From positions 42,090,597 to 42,154,596 of the forward strand of contig CM055099.1 of the NCBI GenBank assembly GCA_029204225.1: a stretch of 64,000 bases of DNA. The letters are read 5' to 3'. Numbering within the stretch: the stretch's first letter is position 1; each line of letters begins with the position of its first letter. The notes under the pieces were generated by a model. The model was not told the origin of the DNA, made no database searches, and saw nothing but the letters and a program-made list of their open reading frames with translations. Below, piece by piece: positions 22,379 through 32,969 of the stretch. This DNA comes from Diphasiastrum complanatum (Eukaryota > Streptophyta > Lycopodiopsida > Lycopodiales > Lycopodiaceae). A program made the translations under genes and the position numbers.

Positions 22379-25300
22379 ATATTGATAAAAAATTGGTCTC
22401 CCTTGATGTGGATGAGACACATGTACAAATTTTTTTAATGGAAATATATTTATAGTTTTCTATGGTTGTTCTTACATGTTTTTTTTCCTATTATTAATCC
22501 AGGTTATTATTGATTCATTTTCAATTGCTATGGTGTTCCTACATGTTTGTTTTTCATAGCCTTGGTCTGCCTTGCCTTTACCTTGGTTTTTTGAATAGGT
22601 TTAGAAGGTGATCTCAGTGAATCTTTGCCACAACCAATCCAAACATGCGACATATGTTCACACAGATTTGCTATAGTAAAGCTTTATTGAGATCATCTTC
22701 TAAACAAGGGCAAGCGTCAATTCGATATCTAATTGTAGTGGTCACTGAAGTTCAAGTGCCCGAAGATCTCCCCAATGGAGATAATGCATTTCCTGCAGGA
22801 GACAATGAATCTTGTTATCGAAAACTCATGTTATCTAGTTGCAATTACATTGTGTTCTACACCATGGAAATGGAGATCATAGAAATGAAAGAGCCTCATA
22901 GAAAAAGTGGTTCATATATTTTTAAAAATGATGTATACAAAAAATTGTATTACATAATACAAAATTCCATTGTTCATAATCTATGGATCTTCAATTTCGA
23001 TGGATGTTCCAATGTCTTTGCACTTTATATGCTCTTCCTGCCTTACTCTTACACGCACAAGAAAAATTGTTTTAGTTAATATATACTTTAAAACTGATTC
23101 ACTTAGAATAAGAAAAGAAGGAATATTTTCATATGGCATAACGTACCTTTACACCATTCAATTGAAATTGATAGTATTGAGGTAGATCGAATTACAACAT
23201 GTCTAGTTCTGATCGAATGTGATTGAGACACCAATGATCTTCCTCAACCTCAACCATTGCAAGAATGTTGTCATTCCTTTTCACTGTTATTTGAAGTTGC
23301 TCTTGAGGGTTTATACCAAAATCTTGATCAAGTGGCTTCCAAACATTTTTGCATTTAATCCATCTTCTATAATACAGCAGCAAAGTGAGCATTTGTTTTT
23401 TGATGTGATATCTAAATGTCATTGATGAGTAACATACTCTGCACTCAACTTGCTGATTTTGCTTTGTATCCCAATCATCTATAAAAGAAACAATTTAGAA
23501 TGGAAATGAGCACAAAGGAATTGCGGATCAAAGCCACGTGTTATGAGCTATCTCTGAGTAACTGTAACTCTGCCTGAATCAAACACTTCTGCTAATAAGC
23601 AGTAAGCACAATAGCAAACCCTAAATCAATCCTAACGAACTGAGCTAGAATGCTCAAGAGTGTTCAAGCTTGAAAGCTTTAGAGAGATGCTAACTATGCT
23701 TCAATACTTGATCATTCAAAAACGATCTAAGATGATCTAAGATGATAACAACCTATAACAAGATTCCCTCACGTCCAAGCATATCCAACTATCCAATAAG
23801 TCCTGAAAGCTGATCCCCATTCATTTTCCATGCTTCAAGCACAAGAGTCTACCAAGGACTTAATGAATGAATGTACACAAACTCACCATAGGCTATACTT
23901 GAGTAGCTTGCCATCTCCCAGAGATACTGATGATGATTTGCCTCTCCTACACCTCATGCAGGCTCAACTTCCCATGCTTGACATTGCCAACTCTGATTTG
24001 ACCAGTATATAGGCCTCCCACCAAAGGAGCCTATCTCCCCAACACATCCATCATGTCAATCCAAACCAAAGCAAATGCAAACTGGATCCACTATCGTGAT
24101 GAACAACTCACCCACGATCCATAGCATATAAGGTCGGATAGCTCCTGAACCCTGTACCCTATACCATCTGATTACCAAGTATCCATTATCCACTGATAGC
24201 TCCCCAAGAATCTGTCCACCTGTAGTGCAACTAGACTAGAACTGGATCTAACCAAAAGCTACATCTTGCTTACCAAATAATGATGGATAGAAACAACATG
24301 TGATGCCAACCTGGAGATCACTGTGCATATAACCATGCACCTCACCTGATACTCGCCAAAGTATTAGCTGTCACTCCTTGAGCAACCATCTCCATCCTTG
24401 CTGGCTCACAACCATGGGCATGTTGGACCCACATCATCCTGTAATGCACTCCATGCCCTCAGGATATTTACCACCCCAGGTACACTCCATGGCCACCTAT
24501 CTCCAAGTAGGCTTGACTCGTCCCTAGGTCACCACACATGATGCACCAGCTAAAGAACATCATCTATACATCAAATGACATATCATACCTAAGCAACTGT
24601 AGCATCTCCTTGAGTGCCACCCCAATGGACTCGTCATCCACATATTATGCTCACCTGATGTCTTTGATCTTGGTCACCATCCTGCTAGATAAGCCGAACT
24701 CCAAAGCCTCACTAGCTCCACCTAACTCCTAGCATCTGCTTGCTCTCCCTGGCTATGTGCCACTCGACACCATGCCAATGCAAGCTCATCCATGAGTCAC
24801 CGTTCATGGGATCCCGAGACCACCATCTCCCTAATCGTACTGAGGTATATGGCTCTGAGTGACTTCCTCTAGGCTTATCCCTGATCTCACCATCTGAGAA
24901 TCTGCACCATGTAAATTCTAACACGTGTGTCAAGCTAGACTCCTGTAAATATAGCCAAATGCATGAAAGCTATAGATAGATTATCCACGCTCGTGATGTA
25001 GATGCCTCCCCATCGATGCCAATGTCCAAAACTGCCCCCCTGCTGTAATGCCAGCCTGTACTCCCAAATGAGCACACCGTGAAGTCCTCGCCATTAGTGT
25101 CTCCTGTAGTAGATCGCTAGCAAAACACTCACCATAGTGTTTGCCCTCCGATCACACCCCGTGCGATTATCATCAACTGGCTGTCAAAGCTTCATGCTTT
25201 GCCCATTTGCTTTTGCAGTGTTCTGATTCCATCATGAATTCCACCTGTAAGTCCTGTCCATCAAATGACTCTAAGTTCAATATGAAATAGCTACCCCCTG

Positions 25301-26536
25301 ATGATCATCCCATGTCATCCTATAGTCCTATCCCTATCAGGTATCCCAATGCCATCCCTGATCACAAAGATCTAAGGATCTACCCTATAGTGCCCCACCT
25401 GTATTCCCCCAAGCTAGCTCCAAAGCTGCTCTTGTGAATGATTCCAAACAACTCCCTTAGAATACACTAAGATGTGAACTCCAAAGCCACCATCAAGTCC
25501 CTCACATGATGTGACATGCCGATATCCCTCCAAGTGAACCTGTGAGATCTTTCAAGGCCCAAACCAAATGATCTGCACCCTGTCATCATTGGAATCTTCA
25601 TCCCTGATGCAATACTGATACGACAAATTGACTTGACTTACTCAGAACATGCAGTTGAAGTGTATCTCCTCGATGACAAACCTGATACACTGCTCCACAA
25701 CTAATTTTATTTGATCAAAATTGACTTACCTACTACAAAACCGCAAAATCATCACACTTACCACTCTCCAAGAGTCTCCAAAGTGTGATCCTTGACCCTT
25801 TCTTCATCCTCTGCATGTCCCACACACAGCTCATCCAATGCAAGTCCGCTATCTTGCCCAATGGCTTCCAACTGGCACCACCTCACACTTCCATCACCCG
25901 TGACCGTCAAAATGTGTGTAGCTCCAAGCTAGCCCATATTTCCCTCCGAACAAAAAATTTCCAGGCTACCGATGCGTGTGTCGATGCAATTATCACCTGA
26001 CTAGACAATGTCACTGCTGATCATACCTGTGAGAGCGTTCCTCCAAAATGCCACTTGACATTGGTCGATTCTAACCCCAAGAGTTGAACCTCATCATGAG
26101 AATTTTTTATCCGTAACTGCATATCATGCCTACCTCTCACTTGTGATTGCTTGCCCTCTCAAAATTGTTGCCAATGATGAGTAGTCATGCCGCCAAACTG
26201 CATTTCCGTCCCCAATACTAGCTTTCTCCACAATTTCGCTGCCATTCATTCCCATGCTGCATTTACCGCTTCCAATCACCCTGTTACCCTGTCAGGACTA
26301 AGTAATAATGACTTAGAATTGATTATGGTACGATCTTGTAGTAGGTTTCACCAGCCAAACATTGCTCCAAATTTGGCCCTACGGTACCCAAATAGCAAAT
26401 GTAGCCCATCACTAGTCACCCGCACTCCGCTCAACTCCTCAAAATACTTTCTCCCTACTTTGTGACGTTGCTCTGTCCGTTGGCTTTGAGCAGCCAGTTT
26501 CAGGGGTCATTTTGGCCCAAGGATGGCCAAAATAGG

Positions 26537-27191
26537 TGTGAAAATTGTCAACATTTCCTAGCTAGTTTGAGGCCTAAATTGGCTAAAATTGTAAATAGTT
26601 TTGGTTCTGGAGTTTCACACGTGTGAACCAGGCCACAATGTTTTTATTTACTGTATTTTTTCAGTATGATGAAGTGACAAACTTCATACCCTTCAAAATG
26701 AGACCATTTTGATGTATTTTGGTCATATAAGCCATTTTTAGCTATTTTTCCTATATAGGGAATATCTAGGGTCAAGTACCTTCTAGAGAGAGGAGAGAGA
26801 GTCATCTTCCTCATCCATAAATAGTAGGGAAGTCGTGGAAAACAGGTTGGAGAAACCTTTTGTATGCTTCATTGAGATCAATAGATCATTGTCATTGTTT
26901 CTTCCTCCATTGAGAGCATTGTTGTGTGTATTGTCTTCAAGCTATTGTGTATGATCTTAGGTGCTTTCCAAAAGTGGTAGGCTGATGTATTATGGACTGT
27001 ATAATGCTATTTTGGGCCGCACTTGATGTTTATGGAAGTTTCCATTTGTGATAAATGCTTTTTGATCAAGTTCTTTGCATTCTAGGTAGCATAGAATGTG
27101 TTGCCAATTCCTAGCTTATGTAGTTTGGAGTGCAAGCATTCAAGCCAATGATCTTGGAGTTTAGATCCACTTAGGATCTGTATTTTTCACA
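26537..27191 (+). mobile_element. Copia copy 2, 5' LTR (655 bp)
   Basis: Carries the second LTR haplotype (GTGACAAAC, GGAAAACAGG, AAATGCTTTTT), one base shorter than the other form. It is shared with the 5' LTR of copy 3 only, and preceded by ATAGG. Confidence 0.95.
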
Positions 27192-27203
27192 TGGTATCAG
27201 AGC
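27192..27203 (+). other. Primer-binding site, copy 2
   Basis: TGGTATCAGAGC directly after the LTR, complementary to initiator tRNA-Met. Confidence 0.93.
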
Positions 27204-28364
27204 TGGTTGGCTTCTATTTACAGTAAGTATTCCATTTTTGGTGATATTTGGATGTTTGATCAAGTTCTAGCATGATTTTGCATTGCTTTGTTGATCAAAT
27301 CTTACTAACCTTTGTTTTGTGAGTTGAACTTGTGGATCAAAAGCATATTTCAGGTCTATTGAAGATCAGAGGCTGAAAAGAAACTATTTTGGATCAGATC
27401 ATAACACCTAATCATTTGTGATTGTGAGGCTTGTGCATATTCAATACTAACAATGTTCTTTTCAATCCTATTGTTGACAATCTCCATTCTTGGATGAACA
27501 CTCTCCTTAAGTGGATGAAACTTCTCCTTAAGTGGATGACAAATGCTCTTTTGAGTGAGTTGTAATTCTCCTAAAGGCTGAGCAAAGCTCCCATTTGGAT
27601 GAAAGATCCCCTTTTTTGGGTGAACATATTGTAAGCTCCATTGTGAAGAGCATATTGTAAAGATTGTCATCAATTTTGGCATAATTTTTTGGTGTACTTT
27701 GTTGAGCATGTAAGTAACTCTCCTTATGTAATTTGATTGGAGCATTTGCTGGAAGGTGTTAACCATTATGCAAGTGTGTTTTCAGGTTCTTAACAGGTTG
27801 AGGAACATTCTCATGTGAAGTGATCTTAGATCTACATCTAAACACCAAGATTTGACAAGATAGTGAAGCTAGTCTTGTGATTCACTAAGTGTGCTCATTC
27901 ATTCACCTCTAAATCTTGTATTTATCACTTGCTGGAGTTTATAAACTTTTAGAAGTGTGGTTTACATGTGGTTTTACAGGTTGAATCAATATCTTAGTGT
28001 GTTGATCATATGTTGATCAAGTTTGTTCATTACTAGGTAATCTTGGCATCCTAGTTTTGGGTATTTTCTAAGAATGCAAGTAACTCTTCACACCATAACT
28101 TGATTTGGTCACTTGCTGGAAAGTTTGAGAGCTTAAGCAAGAGTGTGTTCAGGTTGGTTTGATTTTGTAATCCATTCTTAGTGTGTGCAAAGTGTTGCAT
28201 GTGTTTCAATCTTCCTTTCTATGCTTGGAAACCATCTAGGTTCAAGATAGAAGTGTTTTAGGGTCCTAAATCTTCATAGATCTCTTTATCTATCATTTGT
28301 TGAGAGAAAAGTGAGTGCTAAGTGCTTTAGGACAAAACCTAAAAGTTGAAGAAACATTAGAATC
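27204..28364 (+). other. Copia leader, copy 2
   Basis: Same leader as copy 1, with the donor-like site and three acceptor-like modules. It carries TTTGTGATTG where copy 1 has TTTGTTATTG, a difference shared with copy 3. Confidence 0.7.
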
Positions 28365-31300
28365 ATGGCTTCCAATGGTGGGATCATGCTAGAGTCTAGT
28401 GAAAGGTTGAGTTCATCAAACTACTCTACTTGGAAAGTGAGGATGGAGTCCTTACTTGAGTTGAATGAACTCATGGACATAGTTGCAGAAATTGAAGAGA
28501 GACCTCTCACACTTCAAGAGCAACAAAGGTTTGATAAGAAGGCCAAAAGGGCTCTTCATATCATTAAAATGAATGTTACAAATGAACTTCTCAAGGAAGT
28601 TGGAAAGTGTCAAAGTGCAAGTGAGGCATGGAATGCCTTAAAGAAGCTCTTTGAATCAAAGTCCACATCTAGGGTATTGACCCTAAGGAGACAAATATTT
28701 TCTAGTAGACAAAGAGAGGGTGAAAGTGCTCATGCATTTATCTTGAGAGTTAAGTCCCTAAGTGATGATTTAGCATGCATTGATGAGAACATAAAAGATG
28801 GTGAAATAGTCCAAGTTATGTTGAATGGTTTGCTAAATGAACATGCTAACCTTGTGCAAAGTTTTGCCATTCAAAGAGTCTTGCCAAGTGTGGTTGACTT
28901 GCAAGAAATCTTATTGGATGAAGAACATAGGTTGCAATCAAAGCTTGATGGTGCATCCTTGCAAGGTGGAGGTGAAGAGGCTTTCTTCACAAAAGGCAAA
29001 TTCAAGGGCAAAGGTAAAGGCAAAGGGAAATGGTCCAAAGGTGGTAACTTTGATCATGATGATCACTCTTCCTCTTCCTCTTCTACTAAGAACAATAAGT
29101 CAAAGTTCAAGTGCTTTTGTTGTGGGATAAAAGGTCATTTTGCAAATGAATGTTATAAGAAGAAAAGAGAGCAAGGAGAGAGGCAAGGAAATCTTACAAT
29201 AGATGAGGAAGAACATAACACATGTGAATCACTTGTTATGACTTCAAGTTTGTTAGCCAACATAGATGATAATGATCCTTGGTGGATTGATAGTGGAGCC
29301 TCATCTCACATGACAAGACATAAGGAATACTTTACATCCTTATTGTCTTATGAGGGAGAAGGTAACATCATCTACACTGCAAATGATGGTCAATGTGACA
29401 TCAAAGGCATAGGCACTATTCCTATTTCCCTTTCAACAAATAGGAAAGCAAATCTTGAAAATGTTTTGTACATTCCTTCAATCACTAAGAATTTGCTTAG
29501 TGTAAGTCAAATGATTGACAAAGGACTTGATGTGGAGTTCATTGGAGATGCATGTTTGATAAGTAAATGTGGATCCTTGATTGCTCAAGGTAGGAGGCAT
29601 GGTAAACTTTTCAAGCTTGATGCATGTGTGATCTCTAATCATGAAGGATGTATGGCTAGGGAGCAATTGACAAACCAAGAAGTTTGGCACAAGAGGTTGG
29701 GCCATCCCAACTTCAAATCTTTGGAGGTAATGGCAAAGAAAGAGCTTGTTCTTGGTCTCCCTAAAAGTCTTGTTGCAAACAATAGTGTTTGTGAACATTG
29801 TGCCTTGTCCAAATCTCATAGACTTGCTTATTCTAGATCTACTTCTAGATCTAAAGAAGCTTTTCAACTTGTGCATTCTGATATTCATTCTTCTAGTACA
29901 ACTAGCAATGGTGGGGCAAAGATGTATGCAACTTTCATTGATGACTTTAGTAGGTATACTTGGATCTATCTTCTTAAAAGTAAGGATGAAGTGTTTGCTG
30001 CATTTGTCAAGTTCAAGAATGAAATGGAAAACCAATTCAATACAAAGATCAAATGCTTAAGATCTGATAATGGAGGGGAATACACCTCAAATAGGTTCAA
30101 AGACTTTTGTATAGCACATGGGATTAAGAGGGAGATGTCTAGTCCTAGGACTCCACAACAGAATGGAGTGGCCGAGAGGAAGAATAGAACCCTTTGTGAA
30201 TGTGCCAAGGCAATGAGACTACATGCTAATCTTGCTAAGTCTTTTTGGGGGGAAGCTTTAGCATGTGCTAACTATCTATGTAATAGATGGACAAGTGCTT
30301 CCTTGGATGGTAAAACTCCTCATGAGGTTCTTTATGGTAGAAGGCCGAGTGTCAAGCATTGTAGGATCTTTGGATGTACATGTTTTGTCAATATCACACT
30401 TGATGATAGAACTAAAGAAGATCCTTCATCAAAGAAGGGTGTGTTTGTTGGCTATAGTGAAGTAAGCAAGGCTTACAAAGTGTACATTCCTTCTACAAAG
30501 AAAGTTGTCATAAGTAGGGATGTCATCTTTCATGAAGAGAATGTTTCCAATGTTGTTGATGTTGATGTTGATGTGCCTACTAATCATCATGATGTGCAAG
30601 ATGTCTTGGATGAAGATGGAGATGCCACTCCAAAGCAAACTTCAAGGAAGACTCAAAGGCAAAGGGCTAAGCCATCAAGGCTAACCTATGATGAAAAAGG
30701 AAAGCAAGTGGTGGACAACTCTAACTTTGCTTTTCTTACCTCTTTTGATGAACCAACTTGTGTAGGTGAAGCAATTCAAAAGAAGGAATGGATCCAAGCC
30801 ATGGATCATGAGCATCAGGCACTCATCAAAAGCAACACATGGAGGTTGGTAAAGCTTCCAAAGGACAAGAAGGCAATTGGTTGTAAGTGGATCTTCAAGA
30901 TCAAGACAAATCAAGATGGATCAATCAACAAGTACAAGGCAAGGTTGGTGGCAAAGGGGTATGCTCAAGAATATGGTATTGACTATGATGAGACCTTTGC
31001 ACCCGTGGCAAAGATGGTAACTATTCGAATCCTAATCTCTCTTGCAACTCTTTATGATTGGGATATGTGGCAAATGGATGTTACTAATGCCTTCTTGAAT
31101 GGTGATCTTGAAGAAGATATTTACATGGAGCAACCCGAGGGCTATGTTTCACATGATGAGCCTAATCATGTGTGCTATCTCCAAAAGAGTTTGTATGGGC
31201 TAAAGCAAGCACCAAGGAGTTGGTATGCTAAGCTCAATTCCTTCTTACTTTCTCAAAACTTTGTTATGAGTGAGTATGATCATTCTCTCTACTTTAGATT

Positions 31301-32318
31301 GAATGAAAATGATATCACTTTACTTTTGATCTATGTTGATGACATTATCTTAAGTGGTGGTAACATTTTAGATATAGATGAAATCAAGATGGCACTCAAA
31401 AGAGAGTTTGAAATTCAAGATCTTGGTAAACTTCATTATATCTTAGGAATAGAGATTATTAGAACTTCTAAATCTACATTCATATGTCAAGAAAAGTATG
31501 TTAACTCTATTCTAAAAAGGTTTCATATGGAAGATTGTAAAGTTGTTTCTACTCCTATGGAATCAAATGTAAAGCTAACTACAAGAAGTAATGAAAGATC
31601 CTTCAAGGACATTACTCTCTATAGAAAGCTAATAGGATCTCTTATATGGTTAACCATCACAAGACCTGATCTAAGCTTTGTGGTTGGTAAACTAAGTCAA
31701 TTTATGCAAGATCCTAGTGAGGCTCATTGGAAGCTAGGAAAGAGAGTACTTAGATACATCTCGGGATCTAGAGATTTTGGCATCTTGTATGGAGGTACTA
31801 CACCTAACCTTTGTGGATTTTCAGATTCAGATTTTGCAGGTGATAAAATGGATAGGAAGTCAACAAGTGCCTTTGCAATCTATCTTGGAGATGGAGTGGT
31901 CTCATGGCTATCAAAGAAGCAACCAACTATCTCTCTATCTTCCACCGAAGCCGAGTACAAGGCATTAACAACATGCACCAAGGAGATTCTTTGGATCAAG
32001 AGGATGTTATTGGATCTTCACTTGATGGAACCAGAGAAGACTCCAATCATACTTTGTGATAACCTTTCAGCCCAAAGCTTGGCAAGCAATCCTGTTTTTC
32101 ATGCAAGGAGCAAGCACATTGAGATTGCTCACCATTTTGTGAGAGATCAAGTCATTGCCAAAGAGGTGGAGCTTCAACATGTCTCTTCAAAGGAGTGTGT
32201 GGCTGATATGTTCACCAAACCATTGGGAAAGGACCTATATTTAATGCATAGATCTAATCTTGGAATGTGCTCAAAGACTATGTTGAACCTAGCATCCAAT
32301 GTTGAAGAGGGAGTGTGA
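28365..32318 (+). CDS. Copia Gag-Pol polyprotein, intact (1317 aa)
   Basis: A single open frame encodes all proteins for copia replication in a virus-like particle. Gag (about 1-240) ends with a Lys/Gly-rich tract and a CCHC knuckle (C250, C253, H258, C263), which binds element RNA. Protease has DSG at D309-G311. The GAG-pre-integrase zinc motif starts at H442/H447. Integrase shows D506, D568 and E604 with 35 residues between the last two (DD35E). RT has D905 and Y990-V-D992-D993. RNase H includes the FSDSDFAGD and LSSTEAEYKAL motifs. Length is usual for plant copia. The ATG is preceded by a long leader without a better start. A Tyr-to-Cys change at residue 252 sits inside the knuckle and gives it an extra cysteine. 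The element has both LTRs, primer site and polypurine tract, so it may be autonomous; activity is untested. Confidence 0.97.
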   Translation: MASNGGIMLESSERLSSSNYSTWKVRMESLLELNELMDIVAEIEERPLTLQEQQRFDKKAKRALHIIKMNVTNELLKEVGKCQSASEAWNALKKLFESKSTSRVLTLRRQIFSSRQREGESAHAFILRVKSLSDDLACIDENIKDGEIVQVMLNGLLNEHANLVQSFAIQRVLPSVVDLQEILLDEEHRLQSKLDGASLQGGGEEAFFTKGKFKGKGKGKGKWSKGGNFDHDDHSSSSSSTKNNKSKFKCFCCGIKGHFANECYKKKREQGERQGNLTIDEEEHNTCESLVMTSSLLANIDDNDPWWIDSGASSHMTRHKEYFTSLLSYEGEGNIIYTANDGQCDIKGIGTIPISLSTNRKANLENVLYIPSITKNLLSVSQMIDKGLDVEFIGDACLISKCGSLIAQGRRHGKLFKLDACVISNHEGCMAREQLTNQEVWHKRLGHPNFKSLEVMAKKELVLGLPKSLVANNSVCEHCALSKSHRLAYSRSTSRSKEAFQLVHSDIHSSSTTSNGGAKMYATFIDDFSRYTWIYLLKSKDEVFAAFVKFKNEMENQFNTKIKCLRSDNGGEYTSNRFKDFCIAHGIKREMSSPRTPQQNGVAERKNRTLCECAKAMRLHANLAKSFWGEALACANYLCNRWTSASLDGKTPHEVLYGRRPSVKHCRIFGCTCFVNITLDDRTKEDPSSKKGVFVGYSEVSKAYKVYIPSTKKVVISRDVIFHEENVSNVVDVDVDVPTNHHDVQDVLDEDGDATPKQTSRKTQRQRAKPSRLTYDEKGKQVVDNSNFAFLTSFDEPTCVGEAIQKKEWIQAMDHEHQALIKSNTWRLVKLPKDKKAIGCKWIFKIKTNQDGSINKYKARLVAKGYAQEYGIDYDETFAPVAKMVTIRILISLATLYDWDMWQMDVTNAFLNGDLEEDIYMEQPEGYVSHDEPNHVCYLQKSLYGLKQAPRSWYAKLNSFLLSQNFVMSEYDHSLYFRLNENDITLLLIYVDDIILSGGNILDIDEIKMALKREFEIQDLGKLHYILGIEIIRTSKSTFICQEKYVNSILKRFHMEDCKVVSTPMESNVKLTTRSNERSFKDITLYRKLIGSLIWLTITRPDLSFVVGKLSQFMQDPSEAHWKLGKRVLRYISGSRDFGILYGGTTPNLCGFSDSDFAGDKMDRKSTSAFAIYLGDGVVSWLSKKQPTISLSSTEAEYKALTTCTKEILWIKRMLLDLHLMEPEKTPIILCDNLSAQSLASNPVFHARSKHIEIAHHFVRDQVIAKEVELQHVSSKECVADMFTKPLGKDLYLMHRSNLGMCSKTMLNLASNVEEGV
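32304..32313 (+). other. Polypurine tract, copy 2
   Basis: GAAGAGGGAG immediately before the 3' LTR. Confidence 0.8.
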
Positions 32319-32969
32319 AAATTGTCAACATTTCCTAGCTAGTTTGAGGCCTAAATTGGCTAAAATTGTAAATAGTTTTGGTTCTGGAGTTTCACACGTG
32401 TGAACCAGGCCACAATGTTTTTATTTACTGTATTTTTTCAGTATGATGAAGTGTCAAACTTCATACCCTTCAAAATGAGTCCATTTTGATGTATTTTGGT
32501 CATATAAGCCATTTTTAGCTATTTTTCCTATATAGGGAATATCTAGGGTCAAGTACCTTCTAGAGAGAGGAGAGAGAGTCATCTTCCTCATCCATAAATA
32601 GTAGGGAAGTCGTGGAGAACAGGTTGGAGAAACCTTTTGTATGCTTCATTGAGATCAATAGATCATTGTCATTGTTTCTTCCTCCATTGAGAGCATTGTT
32701 GTGTGTATTGTCTTCAAGCTATTGTGTATGATCTTAGGTGCTTTCCAAAAGTGGTAGGCTGATGTATTATGGACTGTATAATGCTATTTTGGGCCGCACT
32801 TGATGTTTATGGAAGTTTCCATTTGTGATAAATGTATTTTTGATCAAGTTCTTTGCATTCTAGGTAGCATAGAATGTGTTGCCAATTCCTAGCTTATGTA
32901 GTTTGGAGTGCAAGCATTCAAGCCAATGATCTTGGAGTTTAGATCCACTTAGGATCTGTATTTTTCACA
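32314..32969 (+). mobile_element. Copia copy 2, 3' LTR (656 bp)
   Basis: First-type haplotype with one private change (GAGTCC where others have GAGACC). Followed by ATAGG at 32970-32974, matching the ATAGG before this copy's 5' LTR. Copy 2 is thus the only element whose own two flanks agree. Confidence 0.95.

Larger units (their letters stand above)
20405..26536. repeat. Spacer 1 (6,132 bp), flanked by ATAGG
   Basis: The spacer begins ATAGG (20405-20409) and ends ATAGG (26532-26536), as if cut from a circle at a copia insertion site. It recurs at 32970-39101 with the same length; differences seen include sites near 21673, 22441, 23088 and 23421. No gene is recognisable. A 144-codon frame at 22645-23079 has no known motif. 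It contains a perfect 11-bp hairpin at 22353-22378. Possible minus-strand LTR traces are a primer-site-like TGATATCAAAGC at 21788-21777 and a TATATACTGG box near 24003-24012. Its original genomic location is not in this window. Confidence 0.9.

Noticed and set aside
22645-23079. 144-codon ORF in spacer 1 (and 35210-35644 in spacer 2)
   Set aside because: No motif or family, no promoter or splice context; its repetition only reflects spacer duplication. Not called as a gene.
27356-27766. 136-codon minus-strand ORF repeated in the leader of all copia copies
   Set aside because: It lies opposite the leader, its HPLKE-type repeats follow from TTAAGTGGATGA repeats in DNA, and copy 1 has a shorter version from one substitution. 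Copies are too recent for conservation to mean selection.
29478-30035. 185-codon minus-strand ORF opposite Gag-Pol, identical in all copies
   Set aside because: It is a shadow of the polyprotein frame; composition is unlike a protein and identity reflects recent duplication.
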